42,286 bases of DNA from assembly GCA_016936095.1 (NCBI GenBank), contig JAFGPR010000220.1:1-42286 (forward strand). The letters run 5' to 3'. Below are positions 9,603 through 18,521 of the stretch, one piece after another. Under the pieces are notes generated by a model. It was not told the origin of the DNA. It did no database searches and saw only the letters and a program-made list of their open reading frames with translations. The stretch is from Ignavibacteriales bacterium (GTDB taxonomy: Bacteria; Bacteroidota; Ignavibacteria; Ignavibacteriales; Melioribacteraceae). Made by a program: the position numbers and the translations under genes. How positions within the stretch are numbered: position 1 is the first letter of the stretch; each line of letters starts with the position of its first letter.

Positions 9603-12600
9603 TTGCTAAAAAATTACTTTCCTTTTAATTTAAATTGTAATTTATTTTTGTTTAATGTGATTAGAATAATTTTAAAAATATTTCTCTTTTTCTTTATGAT
9701 TGTAAATCTAATTTACTCTCAGGGAAATCAGAAAATAATTTTGGTTACGGATAAATTCTCAATAAATTTTAATAATTTCTATGCACTATCAGCTACAAAT
9801 ATAATTCAAAATAGCGAAGTCATATTTCTTGGTAATAGAGAATTAAATAAAAATGATTACCTCATTTCGTATAGAGAAGGATATTTCAAGTTATCTGATT
9901 CGCTTGTTTATTCTATCTTTGATACAATTACAATTTCTTACAAATCAATAAACTTAAATCTTGAGAAGCAATTTCAAAAAAATAAATTAATTATTATTCC
10001 AAGTTTAACTTCAACAGACTCAATAAAAGTAATCAAAGAAGAAAAAAGTTCATTTACCACAGAATCAATATTTGGCCGAGAGATGACACAAAGTGGAACG
10101 ATTATGAGAGGTTTCAATGTTGGAACTAACAGTGATTTTTCGTTAAGCAGTGGATTACGTCTTCAACTGGCAGGTAAACTTTCTGATGAAATTGAAATAG
10201 TAGCAGCTATTACGGATGAGAATACTCCAATTCAACCGGAAGGTAATACTGAACGACTTGAAGAACTTGATAAAGTTTTTATTGAAATTAGACATAAAAA
10301 TGCAATTGGTGTTTTTGGTGATTTTGATTTGAGGGAGAACTCAGGAAAATTTGGTAAATTCGAGAGGAAATTACAAGGATTAAAAGGTAGTTTTAATTTA
10401 GATAACTATTCTGGAAATATTTACATCGCAAATTCTCGTGGGAAATTCAATACTCAGGAATTTTATGGAATTGATGGTGTACAAGGACCATATCGTTTAT
10501 ACGGAAGTAATAATGAAAAGGATATTATTATAATTGCCGGAAGCGAAAAGGTTTTTGTTGATGGAGAAGAAATGATAAGAGGTGAAAGTAATGATTATAC
10601 AATTGAATATTCAAATGCTCAGATTACCTTTACTCCCAAAAGGCTAATTACTTCCTTAACTCGAATTTCAGTAGATTTTGAATATACAGACAGACAATAT
10701 CAGAGAAATTTTTTCGGAACGAGTGCAGAAGGACTTTTGCTTGATAACAAAGTAAAAATCCATGTTGGTTATTTCAAAGAAGGGGATGATAAAGATAATC
10801 CTATTGATCTGCTTTTGAGTGATAATGATAAAAATATTTTACGAAATGCAGGTGATGATAAAAATAAGGCAGTTTATTCAGGTGCAGTTTTTACTGATAC
10901 AAATGCCTATTATGTTCGAGTTGATACGCTAATTAATGCTGACTCCTTTGCATACTATTTTTATGACCCAGGGAATTTGAATGCACATTATCAAGTTACA
11001 TTTACTTATGTTGGAGCAGGTTATGGCGATTATAACAAAGAAAGTCTCGGTAAATATAAATTTGTTGGGATTGGCAAAGGTTCATACTTACCGATTAAGT
11101 ATTTACCGTTGCCAGAGTCAAGGCAAAATGGAAATGTTGTAATTCAAGCAGAAGTAACTAAAGAATTAAAATTTGATATTAATCTTACGGGTAGTATTCT
11201 TGACAGAAATTTATTTTCCACGATTGATGATGGAAATAATTATGGTTATGCAAGAGATCTGCAAATAAGTTATGAACCGAAGAAAATTGAAATTGGAAAT
11301 TTTAAACTTGGTGAAATGAATTTATCTTTGAGAGAAAGATTTATTGAAGAAAGGTATTTACCAATTGATAGGATAAACAATGTTGAATTTAACAGAGATT
11401 ACAACGTAAGTGGCAATACTGTCGGGAATGAAACTCTAAGAGAAATTAACTTAAATTGGATTCCAATTAAAAATTTAAATTTAATTTCTAAATATGGTTA
11501 TCTTAAAAAGGGTAATGGCTTTTCTTCGAACAGATATTTTTCCAAGGTTAATTATAATAAAAAAGATTCCATAAAATTTTCTTATTCTGTTGATTATGTT
11601 AACACAAAAAATAGTCTAACAAAAAGTGATTGGTTAAAACAAAATGCGGAAGCAAAATATTCATTATGGATTTTTAAGCCGGGTATTTTATTTAATCACG
11701 AAGTAAAAAAAAATAAATTATCTACCTATGATTCACTTTTAAGTGGTAGTTTGAAATATATTGATTATTCTCCATTTGTTGAAATCGATAATTTTTATGG
11801 TTTTAATTTTACGTTTCTCTTTTCATATCGGGAAGAATTTCAACCTGACAAAGTTTATTTTAAAAATGAATCAAAAGCATACACAAGAAATTATTTATTG
11901 GAATATCGAGGGATTAAGGAATTTAACACAAATGTTAATCTTACAATACGAGAAAAGAAATACAATGATGAGTATAAAAAAATAGGTTATTTGAATAATG
12001 AAACGGTTCTGATACATTCACTTTCAAAATTTAATTTTTGGCAAACATTTTTAACAGGTGATTTATTTTATAAAGTTGGTACAGAACGTTCAGCAAGATT
12101 AGAAAAAGTATTTGTACGGGTACCTCAGGGCACAGGAAATTATATTTATCTTGGTGATTTGAATGGTAATGGAATTGCCGAAGAAAACGAATTTGAGTTA
12201 TCTGCTTATGATGGTGATTTTATTATCACAACAATCCCAACCGACGAATTATTCCCTGTGATTGATCTAAAAACAAGCACAAAGTGGAATTTAAAATTTG
12301 ATGAAATTATTAAGGATAATTCATTTATATCCTCAATATTGCGGTCATTATCAACAGAAACTTTTATTCGTGTCGAAGAAAACAGCAGAGATGAAAAATT
12401 GTCAAATATCTATCTTTTGAAGTTTTCTCAATTTATGAAAAAAGGAGCGACTATTCGCGGAACAAATTTTTTTCAGCAGGATATATTTGTTCAAAAAAAT
12501 TCCAACGAGTTATCATTTAGATTGAGATATACACAAAGACGAAGTCTTTCAGAGTATAGTGCCGGGATTGAAAATTCATTTTTAAAAGAGAGAAGTATCA

Positions 12601-13103
12601 GGGTAAAATTTAAATTGGTTAAAGAGATTAACAATCAAACTGATTTTAAAAATACAATAGACAACGTATCTGCTGACTTCCTTTCAAACAGAGTGCGAGT
12701 ACTTTCGACAGATGATTTAACAACAGATTTTTCATATAGACCAATTGATGATATCGAGTTGGGATTTAAAATTCAGACGGGAACAAGCACCGACAAATAT
12801 CCCACAAACCCAACTATTATTGATTTCAATTCTCAAGCAATACGTTTTAATTTTTCTTTTACAAGCAAGGGAAGATTACGAATTGAATTAGAAAGGAACG
12901 AATTTGCAACAAATAACTCACAAAATTACATTCCTTTTGAAATAACACGTGGAAATAATATCGGTAAAAATTATATTTGGAGAGTAAATTTTGATTTTAG
13001 GATATCAACTAACTTTCAGACTATGGTCAGTTATGATGGAAGGAAACATGGAGCAGGAAAAATAATTCATAATATGCGTGCTGAAGCAAGAGCATATTTT
13101 TAA
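9603..13103 (+). CDS. Large secreted/outer-membrane (beta-barrel-like) protein of unknown function
   Basis: 1166 aa, N-terminal hydrophobic export segment ending near ..IYSQGNQ, long alternating polar/hydrophobic stretches. Includes GTIMRGFNVGTNSDFSLSSGLRLQLAGKLSDEIEIVAAITDEN and a DLNGNGIAEENEFE acidic loop. Start uncertain: TTG at 9603 or GTG at 9657. Confidence 0.75.
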   Translation: MLKNYFPFNLNCNLFLFNVIRIILKIFLFFFMIVNLIYSQGNQKIILVTDKFSINFNNFYALSATNIIQNSEVIFLGNRELNKNDYLISYREGYFKLSDSLVYSIFDTITISYKSINLNLEKQFQKNKLIIIPSLTSTDSIKVIKEEKSSFTTESIFGREMTQSGTIMRGFNVGTNSDFSLSSGLRLQLAGKLSDEIEIVAAITDENTPIQPEGNTERLEELDKVFIEIRHKNAIGVFGDFDLRENSGKFGKFERKLQGLKGSFNLDNYSGNIYIANSRGKFNTQEFYGIDGVQGPYRLYGSNNEKDIIIIAGSEKVFVDGEEMIRGESNDYTIEYSNAQITFTPKRLITSLTRISVDFEYTDRQYQRNFFGTSAEGLLLDNKVKIHVGYFKEGDDKDNPIDLLLSDNDKNILRNAGDDKNKAVYSGAVFTDTNAYYVRVDTLINADSFAYYFYDPGNLNAHYQVTFTYVGAGYGDYNKESLGKYKFVGIGKGSYLPIKYLPLPESRQNGNVVIQAEVTKELKFDINLTGSILDRNLFSTIDDGNNYGYARDLQISYEPKKIEIGNFKLGEMNLSLRERFIEERYLPIDRINNVEFNRDYNVSGNTVGNETLREINLNWIPIKNLNLISKYGYLKKGNGFSSNRYFSKVNYNKKDSIKFSYSVDYVNTKNSLTKSDWLKQNAEAKYSLWIFKPGILFNHEVKKNKLSTYDSLLSGSLKYIDYSPFVEIDNFYGFNFTFLFSYREEFQPDKVYFKNESKAYTRNYLLEYRGIKEFNTNVNLTIREKKYNDEYKKIGYLNNETVLIHSLSKFNFWQTFLTGDLFYKVGTERSARLEKVFVRVPQGTGNYIYLGDLNGNGIAEENEFELSAYDGDFIITTIPTDELFPVIDLKTSTKWNLKFDEIIKDNSFISSILRSLSTETFIRVEENSRDEKLSNIYLLKFSQFMKKGATIRGTNFFQQDIFVQKNSNELSFRLRYTQRRSLSEYSAGIENSFLKERSIRVKFKLVKEINNQTDFKNTIDNVSADFLSNRVRVLSTDDLTTDFSYRPIDDIELGFKIQTGTSTDKYPTNPTIIDFNSQAIRFNFSFTSKGRLRIELERNEFATNNSQNYIPFEITRGNNIGKNYIWRVNFDFRISTNFQTMVSYDGRKHGAGKIIHNMRAEARAYF

Positions 13104-13117
13104 TTTGTGGAAGTAAG

Positions 13118-13585
13118 ATGAAAATTATTTCAAATATTATAGAAGCACATATTTTTAGAGTTGTTAATAAGAAAATGCAATTCTTAATATTACGACGTTC
13201 AAATGAATTTTCATATCCTTTTGTATGGCAGATGGTAACAGGTAGAAATGAGAAAGGTGAAAAAGCTGTTAGAACAGTTATCCGTGAAATAAAAGAAGAA
13301 ACAGGATTAACTCCAAAAAAAATGTGGGTTGTTCCAAATTTGAATTTTTATTTTGATCACGAGCAAGATGGAATTATTCTTGTTCCGGTTTTTGCAGTTA
13401 AAGTTGATAAAAATGCTGATGTAAAAATTTCCAATGAACATAGTAAATTTAAATGGGTTAGCTTTACAAAAGCCAAAAGGTTATTCGCGTGGTCTGGACA
13501 GAAAAAATCAATCGAAATTATTTTCAATTATTATACAAGAAAAAAGAATTTTTTAAAGTTAGTTGAAATAAATAGCGTTAAATAA
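13118..13585 (+). CDS. Nudix hydrolase
   Basis: 155 aa with an intact Nudix box GRNEKGEKAVRTVIREIKEETGL (GX5EX7REUXEEXGU). Confidence 0.93.
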   Translation: MKIISNIIEAHIFRVVNKKMQFLILRRSNEFSYPFVWQMVTGRNEKGEKAVRTVIREIKEETGLTPKKMWVVPNLNFYFDHEQDGIILVPVFAVKVDKNADVKISNEHSKFKWVSFTKAKRLFAWSGQKKSIEIIFNYYTRKKNFLKLVEINSVK

Positions 13586-13599
13586 AAAAGGAGATTATT

Positions 13600-14505
13600 G
13601 TGAGTTTACTAATTATTGGTTCAATTGCGTTCGATACTATTGAGACACCTGTTGATAAAGTTGAAGATACTTTAGGTGGTTCAGCAACTTACATTTGTCT
13701 TGCGGCAGGTTATTTCTCGAAACAAAATTACTTGGTTGGTGTAGTGGGTGATGATTTCAATAATGAACATATTACTATGTTAGAAAAACATAACACAGAT
13801 TTGCAAGGATTACAAATAGTAAAAGGTGGAAAAACTTTCAGATGGGGTGGAAGATATCACGAAAATTTTAATGATAGAGATACTTTGTTTACTGAATTAA
13901 ATGTATTCGAAACTTTCAATCCGATTATACCCGATAATTTAAGAAAAACAGAATTTGTATTGCTTGGAAATATTGACCCACCTTTACAAATGAATGTTCT
14001 AAATCAGATTGAAAAACCAAAATTTATTTTTTGTGATACGATGAACTTATGGATAGATATCAGAAAAAACGAATTATTAGAAGTGATTAAGAAAATTGAT
14101 ATGTTGGTAATAAATGATTCAGAATCAAAAATGATTTCAAATGAAAAAAATATTTTTAAAGCAGCTGAATATATTCAAAAAATAGGACCGAAATATTTAA
14201 TTATCAAAAAGGGTGAGCATGGTGCTTTATTTTTTCATAGTAATAAAATATTTACTATTCCTGCATATCCATTAAAAAAAATAGCTGATCCAACCGGAGC
14301 TGGTGATTCATTCCTTGGAGGACTTGCAGGTTACATTGCAAAAACAGATGATATTAGTTTTGAAAATATAAAGAAAGGAATTGTGTATGGAACTTGTTTG
14401 GCTTCATTTTGCGTAGAGCATTTTAGTACGAAGGGATTGGAAAATTTATCAATGGAAGAAATTAATAATCGGTATTATGAAATGAAAGAACTAACCGAGT
14501 TTTAA
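13600..14505 (+). CDS. PfkB-family carbohydrate kinase
   Basis: 301 aa; N-terminal LGGSATYICLAAGYF, C-terminal DPTGAGDSFLGGLAGYIA (PfkB signature 2). GTG start preceded by AAGGAG. Confidence 0.9.
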   Translation: MSLLIIGSIAFDTIETPVDKVEDTLGGSATYICLAAGYFSKQNYLVGVVGDDFNNEHITMLEKHNTDLQGLQIVKGGKTFRWGGRYHENFNDRDTLFTELNVFETFNPIIPDNLRKTEFVLLGNIDPPLQMNVLNQIEKPKFIFCDTMNLWIDIRKNELLEVIKKIDMLVINDSESKMISNEKNIFKAAEYIQKIGPKYLIIKKGEHGALFFHSNKIFTIPAYPLKKIADPTGAGDSFLGGLAGYIAKTDDISFENIKKGIVYGTCLASFCVEHFSTKGLENLSMEEINNRYYEMKELTEF

Positions 14506-14506
14506 T

Positions 14507-15520
14507 ATGTCTGATTTTAAGTGTATTGAATTTTATAATGACAAAATTATTTTCATTGACCAGACAAAATTACCTTTAGAAGAAATTTACATTAAAACGG
14601 ATGATTACAATAGAATTGCTGAAGCGATAGAAAAATTAGAAATTCGAGGGGCTCCTGCAATTGGTGTCGTAGCGGCTTACGGTTTAGCATTGGCAATGAA
14701 GAACAAATCCTCACAAAAAGAACAAGAATTTTATAACTCTTACGAGAGACTAAGATCAACACGTCCAACAGCTGTTAATCTTTTCTGGGCACTTGATAAA
14801 ATGAAATTAATTTTTGAGCAAAATAAAAACTCGGAAAATATCTACCATATTTTATTAAGTGCAGCAAAAGAAGTTCATAAAGATGATATTGAAAAATGTG
14901 AAATGATTGCACAAAATGGACTTAATATATTTCAAAAGAATTCAAATGTTTTAACACATTGCAATACAGGTCAATTAGCAACCGGTGGTGACGGCACTGC
15001 TCTAAATGTAATCAAAAAAGGATTTGAAAAAGGATTTGTGAAAATGGTGTATGTAGATGAAACCCGTCCACTTTTGCAAGGGTCAAGATTAACTGCATTT
15101 GAACTTGAGAAATTAAATATTCCATTTAAAATAATTACTGATTCAACTGCCGCATTTTTAATGAAAAATAATGATGTGGATCTAGTAATCACAGGTGCAG
15201 ACAGGATTGCAGTAAATGGTGATACAGCGAATAAAATAGGAACCTATAATTTAGCTGTTTTATCTAATTATCATAGAATTCCTTTTTATATTGCTGCTCC
15301 GACAAGTACTATAGATTGTGATTGTGAGTCGGGGGAGAAAATAAAAATTGAAATAAGAGAAAAATCAGAAATTTTAAGTATAAAAGGAGTTAAGATTTCA
15401 AAAGAAGATTATGAAGTTTATTCACCTGCTTTTGATTTAACTCCTAATGAATTGATTACAGGAATTATAACAGAGAAGAAGTTACATAAACCCCCTTACA
15501 AGTTAAATGACAAAGATTAA
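14507..15520 (+). CDS. mtnA: S-methyl-5-thioribose-1-phosphate isomerase
   Basis: 337 aa; IRGAPAIGVVAAYGLAL, LTHCNTGQLATGGDGTAL (catalytic Cys), YVDETRPLLQGSRLTAFEL, VITGADRIAVNGDTANKIGTYNLAVL (catalytic Asp), FDLTPNELITGIITE. Confidence 0.95.
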   Translation: MSDFKCIEFYNDKIIFIDQTKLPLEEIYIKTDDYNRIAEAIEKLEIRGAPAIGVVAAYGLALAMKNKSSQKEQEFYNSYERLRSTRPTAVNLFWALDKMKLIFEQNKNSENIYHILLSAAKEVHKDDIEKCEMIAQNGLNIFQKNSNVLTHCNTGQLATGGDGTALNVIKKGFEKGFVKMVYVDETRPLLQGSRLTAFELEKLNIPFKIITDSTAAFLMKNNDVDLVITGADRIAVNGDTANKIGTYNLAVLSNYHRIPFYIAAPTSTIDCDCESGEKIKIEIREKSEILSIKGVKISKEDYEVYSPAFDLTPNELITGIITEKKLHKPPYKLNDKD

Positions 15521-16244
15521 CAAAACACGGGCGATTGTTTTAAGAAAAATAAATTACAGTGATACGAGTAAGATAGCAACTTTTTATACTGAAGAATTTG
15601 GAAGAGTTTCTGGCATAATAAAAAGTGGTCGGGATTCCAAAAGTAAAATCGGTGCTATAATTGATCAGATGAATTTAGTTGAGTTGGTGTTCTATCAGAA
15701 AGAGAATCGTGATATTCAGCTTATTAGCCAAGCCGATTTAATCCTACACTATCCTCATATTAAAGAAGATTACGAAAAAATAAAATATTCAAGTGCCATT
15801 CTGGAATTGTTATATACTTTAACAATCGAAAATGAGATCAATAGAAAACTATTTAGAGGATTAATTAAAATATTTGAGTTACTTGAGAAAGGTTATGAGG
15901 AGGCAAAAATATTATTTACTAGATTCCTGATATTTTTCATAAAAGAACTCGGATATGAATTGCAATTGACAAAATGCAAGCATTGTCAAAAAGAATTAGA
16001 AAAAGAAGAAACAGTTTTTTTTAATTTTGAATCAGGTTTTTTTTGTGAAGAATGCAAAATACAAATACAGGCAGAAGTTGTTTTTGAAAAGGAACTTTAT
16101 AAAATTATGCTTTGTTTAACGAACAAAAAATATGGAAAAATTAAGATTTCTAATAAAAAAATCGATAGAATAATAATGTTCTTAGTTAAATATTTATCGT
16201 TTCATATTCCAGAATTCAAAGGAATTAAATCTTTATCATATTAA
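15507..16244 (+). CDS. recO: DNA repair protein RecO
   Basis: 245 aa; N-terminal OB-fold start TRAIVLRKINYSDTSKIATFYTEEFGRVSGI, Cys-rich zinc motif CKHCQKEL...FFCEEC. Overlaps mtnA by 14 bp. Confidence 0.9.
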   Translation: MTKINKTRAIVLRKINYSDTSKIATFYTEEFGRVSGIIKSGRDSKSKIGAIIDQMNLVELVFYQKENRDIQLISQADLILHYPHIKEDYEKIKYSSAILELLYTLTIENEINRKLFRGLIKIFELLEKGYEEAKILFTRFLIFFIKELGYELQLTKCKHCQKELEKEETVFFNFESGFFCEECKIQIQAEVVFEKELYKIMLCLTNKKYGKIKISNKKIDRIIMFLVKYLSFHIPEFKGIKSLSY

Positions 16245-16276
16245 AAAGCAATTCAAAAAAATAAAAAGGAGAAAAT

Positions 16277-17779
16277 ATGAAATCAAAAAATTTGATTGCC
16301 GCAATCGTTTTTCTTGTGATAGGAATTATCAGCGGAGCAATTATAGTAACAGAATTTGATCTGATTAAAAACAGTAATGCTGACAATATTGGTACGGAAA
16401 ATTCACCAGTTACTCTTAACTCTGATGTACAAGCATTCAATAATATGTTTACTGAAGTAGCTGAAAAAGTTACTCCATCAATTGTTCAAATTTTAGTTGT
16501 TGTCGAGCGAAAAAATCAATTTAAAGATATGATTCCAGAAGGTTTTGAATTTTTCTTTCCATTTGATGAAAATATTCCAAAGGAACAGCAAGGTGGAGGT
16601 AGTGGTATCATCATTAAAATAGATGGCTATATATTGACAAACAATCATGTTATTGATGGTGCCACACAGATAGAAGTTACATTATGGGATAGGAGAACTT
16701 ATCAGGCTGAATTAATAGGTGCAGATCCTTTGACAGATTTAGCGGTGATTAAAATTGATGAAACAAATTTACCTGCTGCTTATTTTGGTAATTCTGACGA
16801 ATTGAAAGTTGGTCAGTGGGTAATGGCAATAGGGAATCCTCTTGCATTGCGTTCAACTGTAACTGCAGGAATTGTCAGTGCATTAGGAAGAAATGAAATT
16901 AATTTAATTAAAGATACCTATGGAGTTGAAGATTATATCCAGACAGATGCTGCAATTAATCCCGGAAATAGTGGTGGTGCTTTGGTTGATTTAAATGGTG
17001 CAGTAATTGGAATAAATACAGCAATTGCTACAAATGGTTATTCTCAGAGTTATATTGGATATGGTTTTGCTATACCAATTAATTTAGCTAAATCTGTTGC
17101 AGAAGACATTATAGAAGATGGTCAAATCTCAAGAGGATATATTGGAGTAAGAATCAGCGAAGTGGATGACGCTACAGCAAAAGCAGTTGGACTCGATAAA
17201 CCTCAGGGTGTAATGGTTCAAGAAGTAATGAAGGATGGTGCTGCTTCAGAAGAGGACATTAAGGCTGGTGATATTATATTAAAGATAAACGGAAAAGAGA
17301 TGAATCGCGCTAGTGAGTTGCAGAGTTTTGTAGCAAGACATAGAGCAGGAGATAAACTTGACCTGACTATTTATCGAGATGGGAATTATATTAATAGAAC
17401 TATTGTATTGAAATCCCGCGAGGAAGATAAGAATATTACTGCTGTTGAGACTGTAAAGGATATTAAAAAAAGTCAGACAGAAATAAATACTATAACAATC
17501 GAAAGTATAGGATTAACAGTAAAAAACTTGACTGAGACAGAATTAGAAAAAATTGATTTACAATATGGGATAGCGATTACAGACGTAAAACTATATAGTA
17601 AAGCATATAAACAAAATTTAGTTAAAGGGTATATTATTATGGAAATTAACGGTGAACAAATTAGTGATGTTGAGGAATTCAAGAATGTTATTGATAATAA
17701 TAAAGGTAAAGCTGTTTTGTTGAGATTAAGAGATACTGCAGGAAATATTGCATTGATAGGTTTAGAAATTCCGAATTAA
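16277..17779 (+). CDS. Membrane-anchored HtrA/DegP-type serine protease with two PDZ domains
   Basis: 500 aa; N-terminal TM, triad context ILTNNHVIDGA, DPLTDLAVIKID, NPGNSGGALVDLNG; PDZ GYIGVRISEVDDATAKAVGLDKPQGVMVQEV plus a second PDZ-like C-terminus. SD AAGGAG upstream. Confidence 0.95.
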   Translation: MKSKNLIAAIVFLVIGIISGAIIVTEFDLIKNSNADNIGTENSPVTLNSDVQAFNNMFTEVAEKVTPSIVQILVVVERKNQFKDMIPEGFEFFFPFDENIPKEQQGGGSGIIIKIDGYILTNNHVIDGATQIEVTLWDRRTYQAELIGADPLTDLAVIKIDETNLPAAYFGNSDELKVGQWVMAIGNPLALRSTVTAGIVSALGRNEINLIKDTYGVEDYIQTDAAINPGNSGGALVDLNGAVIGINTAIATNGYSQSYIGYGFAIPINLAKSVAEDIIEDGQISRGYIGVRISEVDDATAKAVGLDKPQGVMVQEVMKDGAASEEDIKAGDIILKINGKEMNRASELQSFVARHRAGDKLDLTIYRDGNYINRTIVLKSREEDKNITAVETVKDIKKSQTEINTITIESIGLTVKNLTETELEKIDLQYGIAITDVKLYSKAYKQNLVKGYIIMEINGEQISDVEEFKNVIDNNKGKAVLLRLRDTAGNIALIGLEIPN

Positions 17780-17805
17780 ATTCTTTATAATATTGTAATA
17801 AAAAG

Positions 17806-17833
17806 CGTCTGATATTTCAGACGTTTTTTTTTT
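17806..17833 (+). terminator. Rho-independent terminator downstream of htrA
   Basis: Perfect 7-bp stem CGTCTGA-TATT-TCAGACG followed immediately by 10 T. Confidence 0.9.
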
Positions 17834-17856
17834 ATATTTAAATGTTAAAATAATTT

Positions 17857-18504
17857 TTGGAAGATTTTATGAAAATTAAAACAATGGTTTTTAATCCATT
17901 TAGTTCTAATACATATTTGATATGGGATGAAAAATCTAAGGATGCGATTATAATTGACCCTGGTTGTTTTAACGAAGAGGAAGAAAAAGAATTAAATGAT
18001 ATTTTAGAAAAAGAAAAATTAAATGTAAAATATCTTTTTAACACACATTGTCATATTGATCATATTTTTGGTAATGTATTTATTTTAGAAAAATTTACAC
18101 CTGAGTTTTACATTGGGAAAGAAGACGAATTCCTTCTTGATGGAGCTATTGAACAAGCAGAAAGATTTGGAATGAAGATAAAATTAATTAAGTATGAGAA
18201 AAAATATTTTAGTGAGAATAAAATTATAAAATTTGGTGAAATGCAGATTATACCTATTCATACACCTGGACATTCACCGGGTAGTTTTAGTTTCTATTTT
18301 AAGAATGAAAATATATGCTTTACTGGAGATGTCCTGTTTCTTGAAAGTATTGGTAGAACCGACTTATGGGGAGGCAATTATGACATTTTAAGAAATTCAA
18401 TTGTTGAGAAATTATTCAAACTTCCAGATGATACACAAATATGTCCCGGTCATTCTGAAATGACTACTATTGGTTATGAAAAAAAATATAATTCATTTGT
18501 ATAA
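17857..18504 (+). CDS. MBL-fold metallo-hydrolase (glyoxalase II-like)
   Basis: 215 aa; FNTHCHIDHIFGN (HxHxDH), HTPGHSPGSFSFY, FTGDVLFLESIGRTDL, CPGHSEMTTIGYEK. ATG at 17869 (MKIKTMVF) is an alternative start. Confidence 0.93.
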   Translation: MEDFMKIKTMVFNPFSSNTYLIWDEKSKDAIIIDPGCFNEEEEKELNDILEKEKLNVKYLFNTHCHIDHIFGNVFILEKFTPEFYIGKEDEFLLDGAIEQAERFGMKIKLIKYEKKYFSENKIIKFGEMQIIPIHTPGHSPGSFSFYFKNENICFTGDVLFLESIGRTDLWGGNYDILRNSIVEKLFKLPDDTQICPGHSEMTTIGYEKKYNSFV

Positions 18505-18521
18505 TTTTTTTAAGTGTTAAA

